A DNA stretch of 22,666 nucleotides from Salinibacterium sp. (GCA_025352485.1 JANXTJ010000246.1:1-22666); one strand, 5' to 3'. Shown: positions 8,861 through 16,596, counted from the first letter of the stretch. A program made the numbers and translations. The notes: generated from the sequence alone by a model not told the origin.

Positions 8861-10492
8861 GAGCAGCGCCCGCATCCCGGCGTCAAGCGCTGCCACCACG
8901 GCTTCCGCCGCGGCAACCCGCTCGGTGGGGGTGCCGGTCGTGGATGAGGCGTCGAGATAGACCTTCAGTTTTGGCTCCGTGCCGCTCGGCCGCACCACGA
9001 TCCGCGCGCCCCCGACAAGGTGGATGCGCAGAATATCGTTCGGCCCGAACGGCGCGAAGCCGCCGATGAAGTCGTCGATGGCCTCGACCGCGATGCCCCC
9101 GATGGATGCCGGCGGCTGGGCCCGCAGACCGGCCATCATCCGATCGATGTCGTCGAGATCGTCGACCCGCAACGAGATCTGCCCAGAGGCGAACGCCCCG
9201 AATTTGCCGGCGAAGTCGGCCAAGTGATCACCGACCGTTTTCCCCGCCGCGCGCAGTTCAGACGCGAGGGACAGAAAGTCGACGGCGGCGGAGATGCCGT
9301 CTTTGTCGCGCACCTTGCCCGGGTCGACAAGGTAACCGAGCGCCTCCTCGTAGCCATAGCTGAGTCCCGCCACGCGAGAGATCCACTTGAACCCGGTGAG
9401 AGTGTCCTTGTAGTGCAGGCCCAGCTGGAGCGCCACCCGCCGAAGCGCCGGCGACGACACGATAGATGCAGCGACGGTTGCCCCCGGCCCCGCGCGTAAC
9501 GCGGCTCGCCAGCCGAGCAGAAACCCGACCTCGTTGCCGCTCAGTCGCCGCCAGACGCCGTCGCGGTCGGGGACTGCCACCGCGAGCCGGTCCGCATCCG
9601 GATCGTTGACGATGGCGATGTCGGCACCGACGGCCGCGGCCAAGGCAAAGCTGAGATCCATGGCCCCCGGCTCCTCGGGGTTGGGAAAAGCGACCGTGGG
9701 GAACGCGGCATCCGGCTCGATCTGTTCGGTCACGACGTCGGGGGCGTCGAAGCCCGCGGCGGCGAATACCCGTTGCGCGGTCTCCCAACCGACGCCGTGC
9801 ATCGCCGAGTAGACGAAGTGCAGCGGTGCGTCGACCCGCGCGATCGAGGCGGTCTGCTTGACGTAGGCGTCGATGAGACTCTCGTCGGCGATCGTGAAGT
9901 CGGTCGAGCGGGGGGCGTCGCCGAGCTTCACCTCGGCGGCGACCCTGGTGATCTGGGCCGCGATCTCACCGTCGGCGGGGGGCACGATCTGCGAGCCCTG
10001 GTCGTTGCCACCCAGGTAGACCTTGTAGCCGTTGTCCCGCGCCGGATTGTGGCTCGCGGTGACCATGACCCCGGCACTGACCGCGAGGTGGCGCACGGCG
10101 AACGCCAGCACCGGTGTCGGCAGGTGCCGCGGCAGCAGGATCGCGCGTACCCCCGCTCCTGCCATGATGGTGGCGGTGTCGCGGGCGAAGATCTCGGAGT
10201 TGGTGCGCCCGTCGTAGCCGATGACAATGCTGGGGCTGGCGTCGTTGGCGAGCAAGTAGGCGGCAAATCCGGCGGCGGCCTGGCCGACCAGAACCCGGTT
10301 CATCCGGTTCGGGCCTGCACCCAATTCGCCGCGCAGCCCGGCGGTACCGAACTCCAGCCGGGCGGCAAAACGCTCGGCGAGCGGAGTGCTGTCGCCAGCC
10401 TCCGCGCTCGCGATAAGCGCGGCCAGTTCGGCACGCGTCACGTCATCCGGATCCTGATCGTGCCACGCGCGGGCCGCTTCGAGCAGGCTCAC
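8852..10492 (-). CDS. pmmB: Phosphohexomutase/phosphopentomutase (PmmB/PGM2-like)
   Basis: This is a member of the alpha-D-phosphohexomutase superfamily, 546 aa. The phosphoserine loop is TASHNP with S147, the magnesium loop DPDADR is at 297-302, and the C-terminal phosphate-binding loop is PSGTEPKLKV. It is longer than bacterial ManB/AlgC (about 450-460 aa) and resembles the PGM2-type enzymes. Some eukaryotic members of that group act on ribose-1-phosphate and deoxyribose-1-phosphate. Its GTG start overlaps the PNP stop by 4 bp, so it is translated with an enzyme that releases ribose-1-phosphate. A phosphopentomutase role (ribose-1-P to ribose-5-P) is therefore a reasonable inference, although databases usually call this family phosphomannomutase. 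The stop lies in the repeat patch. Confidence 0.88.
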   Translation of the reverse strand: MSLLEAARAWHDQDPDDVTRAELAALIASAEAGDSTPLAERFAARLEFGTAGLRGELGAGPNRMNRVLVGQAAAGFAAYLLANDASPSIVIGYDGRTNSEIFARDTATIMAGAGVRAILLPRHLPTPVLAFAVRHLAVSAGVMVTASHNPARDNGYKVYLGGNDQGSQIVPPADGEIAAQITRVAAEVKLGDAPRSTDFTIADESLIDAYVKQTASIARVDAPLHFVYSAMHGVGWETAQRVFAAAGFDAPDVVTEQIEPDAAFPTVAFPNPEEPGAMDLSFALAAAVGADIAIVNDPDADRLAVAVPDRDGVWRRLSGNEVGFLLGWRAALRAGPGATVAASIVSSPALRRVALQLGLHYKDTLTGFKWISRVAGLSYGYEEALGYLVDPGKVRDKDGISAAVDFLSLASELRAAGKTVGDHLADFAGKFGAFASGQISLRVDDLDDIDRMMAGLRAQPPASIGGIAVEAIDDFIGGFAPFGPNDILRIHLVGGARIVVRPSGTEPKLKVYLDASSTTGTPTERVAAAEAVVAALDAGMRALLAP

Positions 10493-11310
10493 AGTTTCGC
10501 CACGATGCGGGCCAGCAGCGCGCTGATCGCGACCTCGGCATCCTTACCGGCCTGAATGACCTCCTCGTGACTGAGGGGGGACTTCTGGATGCCCGCCGCG
10601 AGATTAGTGATCAGCGACATCCCCAAGATCTCCATTTTCACCTGGCGAGCCGCGATCGCCTCGAGGGCCGTCGACATGCCGACGATGTGTCCGCCGATCG
10701 CCTTCGCCATCTGCACCTCGGCCGGAGTCTCGTAGTGGGGGCCGCGAAACTGGCAGTACACGCCCTCATCGAGGGTGGCATCCACGGTTCGGGCAAGCTC
10801 GCGCAGGCGTGCGGAGTAGAGGTCGGTGAGGTCAATAAACGTCGCGCCTTCGAGCGGGGAATCGGCGGTGAGGTTGATGTGGTCGCTAATCAGCACGGGA
10901 GTTCCCGGCGTCCAGCTCTCTCGGATGCCGCCGGCCCCGTTGGTCAGAATCATCGTTGTCGCACCGGTCGCCGCGGCCGTGCGCACGGAGTGCACCACCC
11001 GCCGCACGCCGTGGCCCTCGTAATAGTGCGTGCGCGCGCCGATGACCAGCGCGCGTTTGCCGCTGGGCAGCAGCACGGAGCGCAGGGTGCCGACGTGACC
11101 CTCGAGGGCAGGCTTACTGAACCCGGTGATCTCGTGGGCCGGGATCGTGGCGGTGGTCTCGCCGATCAGGTCCGCCGATTTGCCCCAGCCGCTGCCCAGC
11201 GTCAAGGCGATGTCGTGGTGGTCGACACCCGTGCGCTGCGCTATTTCGGCGGCCGCGGTGGCAGCGATGTCGAAGGGATCGGCGGCGGGATTATCGAGCG
11301 GATTGGACAT
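10489..11310 (-). CDS. punA: Purine-nucleoside phosphorylase, trimeric class
   Basis: This enzyme phosphorolyses inosine, guanosine and their deoxy forms to the base and (deoxy)ribose-1-phosphate. The 273-aa length fits the low-molecular-mass homotrimeric class. Visible signatures include LGSGWG (38-43), H72 in GHVG, YYEGHG (96-101), TNGAGG (123-128), GPHYETPAE (190-198), GMSTALEA (211-218) and TNLAAG with N236, the residue expected to bind the 6-oxopurine. Two starts are possible, GTG at 11316 and ATG at 11310. The ATG is preferred because TAGAGT lies exactly at -12 to -7 from it. The gene is the first of a two-gene operon with the mutase. Confidence 0.93.
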   Translation of the reverse strand: MSNPLDNPAADPFDIAATAAAEIAQRTGVDHHDIALTLGSGWGKSADLIGETTATIPAHEITGFSKPALEGHVGTLRSVLLPSGKRALVIGARTHYYEGHGVRRVVHSVRTAAATGATTMILTNGAGGIRESWTPGTPVLISDHINLTADSPLEGATFIDLTDLYSARLRELARTVDATLDEGVYCQFRGPHYETPAEVQMAKAIGGHIVGMSTALEAIAARQVKMEILGMSLITNLAAGIQKSPLSHEEVIQAGKDAEVAISALLARIVAKL

Positions 11311-11316
11311 CCCCAC

Positions 11317-11322
11317 ACTCTA
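11317..11322 (-). promoter_or_regulatory. Putative -10 box of the PNP/mutase operon
   Basis: On the minus strand TAGAGT sits 12 to 7 bases before the ATG at 11310 and fits TANNNT, supporting a leaderless start there. No -35 hexamer resembling TTGACA is found at 16-18 bp spacing. Confidence 0.4.
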
Positions 11323-11370
11323 TGACGCAACCCGCTTTATTGCGCCGGTTCCCGGTTGTGGGCAGGCCCG

Positions 11371-11393
11371 GCGCGGCGGCCTGCGCGCCGCGC
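11371..11393. promoter_or_regulatory. GC-rich inverted repeat in the PNP-lpdA divergent gap
   Basis: GCGCGGCG (11371-11378) and CGCCGCGC (11386-11393) form a perfect 8-bp inverted repeat around a 7-nt loop. It lies about 60 bp from each of the divergent start codons. It could be an operator or leader hairpin, but an 8-bp GC-only repeat can arise by chance in this base composition. Confidence 0.25.
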
Positions 11394-11454
11394 GACGGCA
11401 GACACGGCGGGGTCGCGGCAGGCGTGCTCTCCCGGGGCGGGGCAGAATTGGGCC

Positions 11455-12891
11455 ATGGCTTATGAATTTGAGCGAACCCAGCGCATCGCGATCCTCGGCG
11501 GAGGGCCGGGCGGCTACGAGGCGGCGCTTGCCGGCGCACAGCTCGGAGCCGAAGTCACCCTCGTCGAGCGCGAGGGCGTGGGCGGCTCCGCCGTGCTCAC
11601 CGATGTGGTGCCATCGAAGACCCTCATTGCGACGGCAGAGGCGACTACCGGAATTGGTGATGCCGCCGACCTCGGCGTGCAGTTCTTCATGCGCTCGGAT
11701 GCGGGCAGGGCTGTGCGGCCGGAGGTCACCGTGAACCTCGCCGCCGTGAACGCCCGGCTGCTGCGGCTGGCCCGCCAGCAGTCGGAAGACATGAAGTCGC
11801 AACTCATCAAGGCCGGGGTGCGCATCATCGCCGGCGAGGGGCGCCTCGACGGGCCGCAGCGCCTGGTGGTCTCCACCGCGAAGGGCAAGACCGGCACCGA
11901 CTTCGACGAGATCGATGCAGACACGATCGTCGTGTCTGTCGGGGCGCGCCCGCGCATCCTGCCAGCGGCACAGCCGGACGGCGAGCGCATCTTCTCGTGG
12001 ACGCAGCTCTACACGCTTCAGCAGGTGCCAGAGCACCTCATCGTCGTCGGCTCCGGGGTCACGGGCGCCGAGTTCGCCTCGGCCTACAACGCCCTCGGCT
12101 CCAAGGTGACGCTCATCTCATCCCGCGAGCAAGTCCTACCCGGCGAAGACATGGATGCCGCCAGGGTCATTGAAGACGTGTTCAAGCGCAACGGCATGAC
12201 CGTGCTCTCCAAGTCGCGCGCCGACTCGGTGGTGCGCACCAAGGATGGGGTCATCGCCACGCTCTCGGACGGGCGCACCGTGGAGGGCAGCCACTGCCTG
12301 ATGGCTGTCGGCTCCCTGCCCAACACGGAGAACATTGGGCTCGCCGAGGCCGGAGTCCAGCTCACCGCATCCGGCCACATCCGGGTTAACCGGGTGGCCC
12401 GCACCTCGATGCCGTCCATCTATGCGGCCGGCGACTGCTCTGATTTTCTGCCGCTGGCATCGGTGGCATCGATGCAGGGCCGCACGGCCGTGTACCACGC
12501 CATGGGGGATGCCGTCAGCCCGACCGAACTGCGCAACATCACCTCCAACGTCTTCACCCAGCCCGAGATCGCGACCGTCGGTTGGTCGCAGAAGCAGATC
12601 GAAGACGGCATCGCGCAGGGCGACATTTACAAGCTGCCGCTGGCATCCAATCCCCGGGCAAAAATGATGGGAATCAAAGACGGTTTCGTCAAGCTGTTTG
12701 CCCGCACCGGCTCCGGCACGGTCATCGGCGGGGTGGTGGTGGCACCGCACGCCTCCGAACTCATCCTCGGCATCGCGCTCGCCGTGGAGCACCGCCTCAC
12801 CGTCGACCAGCTCGCGAAAGCCTTCTCGGTCTACCCCTCGCTGACCAGCAGCATCACCGATGCCGCGCGCGCGATGCACATCGTCAACTAG
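11455..12891 (+). CDS. lpdA: NAD(P)H:quinone reductase of the LpdA flavoprotein family
   Basis: This 478-aa FAD/NAD(P)-binding oxidoreductase has the FAD motif GGGPGG (15-20), a second Rossmann motif in IVVGSGVTGAEFA, the GDC segment in YAAGDCSDFL, and a dimerisation domain. The region that carries the redox disulfide in lipoamide dehydrogenase reads GGSAVLTDVVPSK (43-55), so both cysteines are replaced (A46, V51). The C-terminal catalytic His-Pro...Glu motif is also replaced, by YPSLTSSITDAA. It therefore cannot be a working dithiol dehydrogenase. It matches the mycobacterial LpdA (Rv3303c) quinone-reductase group. The ATG at 11455 has no Shine-Dalgarno; CAGAAT lies at -12 to -7, so the message may be leaderless. 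Its physiological quinone is not known. Confidence 0.9.
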   Translation: MAYEFERTQRIAILGGGPGGYEAALAGAQLGAEVTLVEREGVGGSAVLTDVVPSKTLIATAEATTGIGDAADLGVQFFMRSDAGRAVRPEVTVNLAAVNARLLRLARQQSEDMKSQLIKAGVRIIAGEGRLDGPQRLVVSTAKGKTGTDFDEIDADTIVVSVGARPRILPAAQPDGERIFSWTQLYTLQQVPEHLIVVGSGVTGAEFASAYNALGSKVTLISSREQVLPGEDMDAARVIEDVFKRNGMTVLSKSRADSVVRTKDGVIATLSDGRTVEGSHCLMAVGSLPNTENIGLAEAGVQLTASGHIRVNRVARTSMPSIYAAGDCSDFLPLASVASMQGRTAVYHAMGDAVSPTELRNITSNVFTQPEIATVGWSQKQIEDGIAQGDIYKLPLASNPRAKMMGIKDGFVKLFARTGSGTVIGGVVVAPHASELILGIALAVEHRLTVDQLAKAFSVYPSLTSSITDAARAMHIVN

Positions 12892-12907
12892 CGTTCACCT
12901 TCCCGCT

Positions 12908-13011
12908 TTCATCATTCAGGACTGTGAGCGGCTGAAGGGGCCAAAGTTGCTGCTGGCCTGCCGTTAGCTGCTTTTTTGACTGCTTTTGCACATCCTGTCC
13001 TGAATGATGAA
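12908..13011. repeat. 104-bp palindromic element, left copy
   Basis: The perfect 15-bp terminal arms TTCATCATTCAGGAC (12908-12922) and GTCCTGAATGATGAA (12997-13011) enclose 74 bases. Inside, TGTG (12923-12926) can pair with CACA (12989-12992), and GGCCA (12939-12943) with TGGCC (12954-12958). The element begins 17 bases after the lpdA stop and ends 10 bases before an ATG of the DUF559 gene. A T-run at 12972-12977 could help terminate lpdA transcription. The right copy at 13947-14050 has the same total length and the same arms apart from one base. Confidence 0.85.
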
Positions 13012-13071
13012 TGCCGACGGATGCCGCTGCCGCTGTTCTGCAAGGATGTCGCGCCCCGCATCGTGGCCCGC

Positions 13072-13953
13072 ATGCCCGACGCACGAAGTATCACCGCCAG
13101 GTTCGGCCAGATCGCGACCCGCCAACAGCTTCTTGGCGCCGGGTGTAGCGGCACCGACCTCACGAAGGCGGTGCGCTGCGGCGAGCTGTTCCGGATCCGG
13201 CAGGCGCGATACGCGACTGCCGATGCCCCCTTCGATGCGCGTGTTGCGGTGCGTGTCGGCGGGATGTTGGCCGGCCCGAGTGCTGCCAGCAGCTTCGGTC
13301 TCTGGGGTGGGTTCGACGAGCGCATCCACGTGTCGGTTGGCCATCGGGGCGGGCGGCTGAGAACCGTCACGGAGCCGACCTTCGCCGCTGGGCACACCCT
13401 GGTCGACCGGATGCGGGTGCCGGTGGTCGTGCACTGGCTGCGCGGTGGTGCCACGCCAGAAAAGGGACCGAACTGCTGGCGAGTGCCCCTGCCGATGGCA
13501 CTGCGGCAGGTCGTGCGCTGGTGCGACACGGAGACGGCGGTGGCCTGCCTTGACACCGCGCTGGCCCAGGGATGCACCGTGCGCGACCTGCTGCGCATTT
13601 TCGCCACCGAACCTCCTCGGTCCCGGAACATTGCGGCTCTGGCGAGGCAGGGCAGCGAGTCGGGGATCGAGTCATTGGTGCGCCAGCGGCTTCAGGCGGT
13701 GGGCATTCAGCCGCGCCAGCAGGTGCAGTTCCCGGGCATCGGTCGAGTGGATATGGTGATCGGCGACAATCTGGTGCTCGAGGTGGACGGCTTCGGATTC
13801 CACTCCGACCGACTCGCGTTCGAGAGCGACCGACGCCGCGACGCCGACCTGGTCGCGCTCGGCTTCCGGGTAATGCGGCTCAGCTATGCGCGGGTCACCG
13901 GCGACTGGCCGAGCTGTGAGCGCGGCATCCGATCGGCCCTCACCCATTCATAA
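13072..13953 (+). CDS. AbiEi-type winged-HTH plus DUF559 (PD-(D/E)XK-like) protein
   Basis: This 293-aa protein has an N-terminal AbiEi antitoxin-like helix-turn-helix (about residues 8-48, TRQQLLGAGCSGTDLTKAVRCGEL) and a variable middle. Its C-terminal DUF559 domain (about 195-290) has E200, D227, an EVDG motif (237-240), FHSD (243-246) and DRRRD (253-257), as expected for a Vsr/PD-(D/E)XK-like fold. The usual catalytic ExK is ExD here, which is common in DUF559, so nuclease activity is unproven. Starts at 13021 (ATG) and 12976 (TTG) are in frame; 13072 is chosen because the HTH begins right after it, but none has a good SD. The last codons and the TAA are encoded by the arm of the right palindrome. 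No toxin gene is adjacent. Confidence 0.75.
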   Translation: MPDARSITARFGQIATRQQLLGAGCSGTDLTKAVRCGELFRIRQARYATADAPFDARVAVRVGGMLAGPSAASSFGLWGGFDERIHVSVGHRGGRLRTVTEPTFAAGHTLVDRMRVPVVVHWLRGGATPEKGPNCWRVPLPMALRQVVRWCDTETAVACLDTALAQGCTVRDLLRIFATEPPRSRNIAALARQGSESGIESLVRQRLQAVGIQPRQQVQFPGIGRVDMVIGDNLVLEVDGFGFHSDRLAFESDRRRDADLVALGFRVMRLSYARVTGDWPSCERGIRSALTHS

Positions 13954-14050
13954 TTCAGGACTATGTGTGGCGGATGGGCTGGAATCGACCCATTGTGCCC
14001 TCAGGGGGCACCATCTGCCTCAGCAGCCCCACAATGTCCTGAATTATGAA
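13947..14050. repeat. 104-bp palindromic element, right copy
   Basis: The perfect 15-bp arms TTCATAATTCAGGAC (13947-13961) and GTCCTGAATTATGAA (14036-14050) enclose 74 bases. The inner stems are TGTGG (13966-13970) with CCACA (14029-14033) and GTGCCC (13995-14000) with GGGCAC (14006-14011) around TCAGG. The left arm overlaps the final codons and stop of the DUF559 gene. The right arm ends 15 bases before the stop codon of the convergent biotin carboxylase gene. Length, arms and stem layout match the left copy, and about 14 of the first 24 interior bases agree. The interiors otherwise differ. Confidence 0.85.
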
Positions 14051-14065
14051 GAGAGAAAGGGGCGG

Positions 14066-15820
14066 TCAGTCGCCGATCGACATCAGTAGGTGCCCGGATG
14101 ACACGGTCGAGCCGACGGAGGCGTTCAGCCCCGAGATCACTCCGTCTTTGTGCGCCGTGAGCGGCTGCTCCATCTTCATCGCCTCCAGCACCAGGATGAG
14201 GTCGCCCTTAACGACCCTGTCACCGTCTTTGACCGCGATTTTCACCACTGTTGCCTGCATCGGTGCCTTGACTGTGTCGCCGGTCACGGTGCTGACCGCC
14301 GAGGACGCCCTGCGCTTGGGCGGGGCGGCCAGAGCCGTGGCACCGCCGGTGGTCGGGATGAGCTTGGTCGGCAGCGAGACTTCGACGCGTTTGCCATCGA
14401 CCTCAACCACGACGTTGTGGCGGGCCGGGGGTGCGCTCCCGTCGGGCAACGATCCGCTCCACGGTTCGATGTCGTTGACGAAATCCGTTTCGATCCAGCG
14501 GGTGTAGATGCGGAAAGGCTCGTCGATGAAGGCCGGGTCCCGCACGATCTTGCGGTGGAACGGCAGCACGGTCGGCAGGCCAGCCACCTCGAATTCGTCG
14601 AGGGCGCGGCGGGCGCGCTCGAGGGCATCCGCTCGGCTGGATCCGGTCACGATGAGCTTGGCCAGCAGTGAGTCGAACGCACCGGAGATGACGTCGCCCG
14701 TGGTTACTCCGGAGTCGACGCGGACGCCGGGGCCCCCGGGCATCCTGAGCACATTGACCGGTCCGGGGGACGGCAGGAAGTTGCGTCCAGGGTCTTCGCC
14801 GTTGATGCGGAATTCGAAGGAGTGGCCGTGCGGTTTCGGGTCGTCGTAGCCGATGGCCTCGCCCTCGGCCAGCCGGAACTGTTCGCGCACAAGGTCGATG
14901 CCGGTGACCTCTTCGGAGACGGGATGCTCGACCTGCAGTCGGGTGTTCACCTCGAGGAAGGAGATCGTGCCATCTTTGGCGACCAAGAACTCGCACGTGC
15001 CCGCGCCGAGGTAGCCGACCTCTTTGAGGATTGCCTTTGACGACGTGTAGAGCGCCGCATTTTGCTCGTCGGTGAGGAAAGGTGCCGGCGCCTCCTCGAC
15101 GAGCTTCTGGTGCCGCCGCTGCAGCGAGCAGTCCCGCGTGGAGATGACGACGACGTTGCCGTGTGCGTCGGCGAGGCACTGGGTTTCGACGTGGCGCGGC
15201 TCGTCGAGGTACTTCTCGACGAAGCATTCGCCGCGGCCGAAGGCGGCAATCGCCTCGCGCGTCGCCGACTCGAAAAGTTCGGGGATCTCTTCGCGGGTGC
15301 GGGCGACCTTGAGGCCGCGACCGCCGCCTCCGAAGGCCGCCTTGATGGCGACCGGGAGGCCGTGGATGTCGACGAAGTCGAGAATTTCCTTCGCCTCCGA
15401 CACCGGATTCAGGGTGCCGGGGGCCAGCGGCGCGCCAACCTTTTCGGCGATGTGGCGCGCAGAAACCTTGTCGCCGAGCTTTTCAATCGCGTCGGGTGAC
15501 GGTCCGATCCAGATCAGGCCCGCATCGATCACCGCCTGGGCGAAAGCGGCATTTTCGGCGAGGAAGCCGTAGCCGGGGTGCACGGCGTCTGCGCCAGAGC
15601 GCTTGGCCACCGACAGGAGCTTGTCGATAACGAGGTACGTCTCTGCACTGGTCGTGCCGTCGAGGGCGTACGCCTCGTCGGCGAGCTTGACGTGCCTGGC
15701 ATCCCTGTCCTGATCGGCGTAGACGGCGACAGAGAGTATTCCGCTGTCCTTAGCTGCGCGGATGACGCGGACAGCGATCTCGCCGCGATTGGCGATCAGG
15801 ACTTTCGTGATTCGGGCCAT
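14066..15820 (-). CDS. accA3: Acyl-CoA carboxylase alpha subunit (biotin carboxylase plus BCCP)
   Basis: This subunit carboxylates its own biotin with ATP and bicarbonate, then hands the carboxyl group to a carboxyltransferase beta subunit such as the one at 21668. The 584-aa chain contains the biotin carboxylase N-terminal domain (HPGYGFLAEN, 81-90), an ATP-grasp domain with GGGGRG (164-169) and EVNTRLQVEH (290-299), and a C-terminal biotinyl domain. The biotinylated lysine is K549 in EAMKMEQ. Length fits the actinobacterial AccA3/BccA class. The ATG at 15820 is preceded by GGGGG as a possible ribosome binding site. The gene ends close to the right palindrome. Confidence 0.94.
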   Translation of the reverse strand: MARITKVLIANRGEIAVRVIRAAKDSGILSVAVYADQDRDARHVKLADEAYALDGTTSAETYLVIDKLLSVAKRSGADAVHPGYGFLAENAAFAQAVIDAGLIWIGPSPDAIEKLGDKVSARHIAEKVGAPLAPGTLNPVSEAKEILDFVDIHGLPVAIKAAFGGGGRGLKVARTREEIPELFESATREAIAAFGRGECFVEKYLDEPRHVETQCLADAHGNVVVISTRDCSLQRRHQKLVEEAPAPFLTDEQNAALYTSSKAILKEVGYLGAGTCEFLVAKDGTISFLEVNTRLQVEHPVSEEVTGIDLVREQFRLAEGEAIGYDDPKPHGHSFEFRINGEDPGRNFLPSPGPVNVLRMPGGPGVRVDSGVTTGDVISGAFDSLLAKLIVTGSSRADALERARRALDEFEVAGLPTVLPFHRKIVRDPAFIDEPFRIYTRWIETDFVNDIEPWSGSLPDGSAPPARHNVVVEVDGKRVEVSLPTKLIPTTGGATALAAPPKRRASSAVSTVTGDTVKAPMQATVVKIAVKDGDRVVKGDLILVLEAMKMEQPLTAHKDGVISGLNASVGSTVSSGHLLMSIGD

Positions 15821-15829
15821 AGTGCCCCC

Positions 15830-15835
15830 AGCCTA
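15830..15835 (-). promoter_or_regulatory. Possible -10 box upstream of accA3
   Basis: On the minus strand TAGGCT lies at -15 to -10 from the accA3 ATG, fits TANNNT, and would give a very short leader that overlaps the GGGGG ribosome binding site. No clear -35 is present. The 135-bp maf-accA3 gap (15821-15955) otherwise holds only a short ACCGCGGT palindrome and no gene that can be supported. Confidence 0.25.
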
Positions 15836-15955
15836 TTGCCAGCGGGATGCGCCGCTTTGGGCGGTGCCGACAGAATCCCGACCGCGGTGCTGTGAATGCC
15901 TACAAGGCGCCGGAGCAAGCCAGCGCGGGAAGGCCGGCCAGAGCAACACGGCCAG

Positions 15956-16588
15956 CTACGCCCCGCCGCGGTTCCAGAGCGACGGCCAAGCCACCCCGAA
16001 GCCGAGCAGTAACTCACGCAGCAGAGCGACGGACAGACCGACCACGGCGTGCGGGTCACCCTCGACCCTGCTGATGAAGGCGGAACCGAGGCTGTCGATA
16101 GTGAAGGCGCCGGCGACAGAGAGCGGCTCTCCCGTGGCCACGTAGGCATCCACTTCGGCGTCGGTGATATCGGCGAAGGTGACGTTGGCCGTGGCGACCC
16201 CGCCCGCGGCGCCCGCAGCCGCCCCGCCACGGTGGTCGATGAGCCAGTGGCCGGAGTGGAGGAGCCCGGTACGCCCGCGTTGGACACGCCAACGCTCGGC
16301 GGCCACCTCGGGAAAATGCGGTTTACCATACAGCTCGCCGTCGAGCTCAAAAGCGGAGTCTCCCCCCAGGATGAATCCGTCGATGGGGCTGCCGTCAATG
16401 ACCGAACCCGTCACGGCCTCTGCCTTGGCGCGGGCCAGGAGCGCGACGAGCTCTGGGCCAGAAAGCGGTCCGGCCGCGGCGGCAACGGCATCCTCGTCGA
16501 CACCGGGCGACAGCAAGATCGGTTCCACCCCGGCGGCACGAAGCGTTGCCAGCCGCGCGGGCGAGGTGGAGGCGAGATAGAGGCGCAC
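15956..16588 (-). CDS. maf: Maf/Ham1-fold nucleotide pyrophosphatase
   Basis: Maf proteins hydrolyse non-canonical or modified nucleoside triphosphates to monophosphates and have been linked to septum control. The 210-aa protein starts with LASTSPAR (5-12), the family's substrate loop. It carries GGDS (75-78) around the catalytic aspartate D77 and K89-P90 (GKP). The GTG start at 16588 has an AGGAG Shine-Dalgarno 4 bases upstream (plus-strand 16593-16597). It lies divergent from the TRAM methyltransferase gene with only 20 bp between start codons. maf next to acyl-CoA carboxylase genes is a conserved actinobacterial arrangement. Confidence 0.9.
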   Translation of the reverse strand: MRLYLASTSPARLATLRAAGVEPILLSPGVDEDAVAAAAGPLSGPELVALLARAKAEAVTGSVIDGSPIDGFILGGDSAFELDGELYGKPHFPEVAAERWRVQRGRTGLLHSGHWLIDHRGGAAAGAAGGVATANVTFADITDAEVDAYVATGEPLSVAGAFTIDSLGSAFISRVEGDPHAVVGLSVALLRELLLGFGVAWPSLWNRGGA

Positions 16589-16596
16589 GCGACTCC

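Noticed and set aside
11455..12891. Dihydrolipoamide dehydrogenase of the pyruvate dehydrogenase complex
   Set aside because: Both redox cysteines and the His/Glu pair are absent, and no E1/E2 genes are nearby.
12908..14050. Insertion sequence or classical toxin-antitoxin pair
   Set aside because: No transposase motif, no target-site duplication and no adjacent AbiEii-like nucleotidyltransferase toxin were found, so the locus is described only as a palindrome-flanked element.
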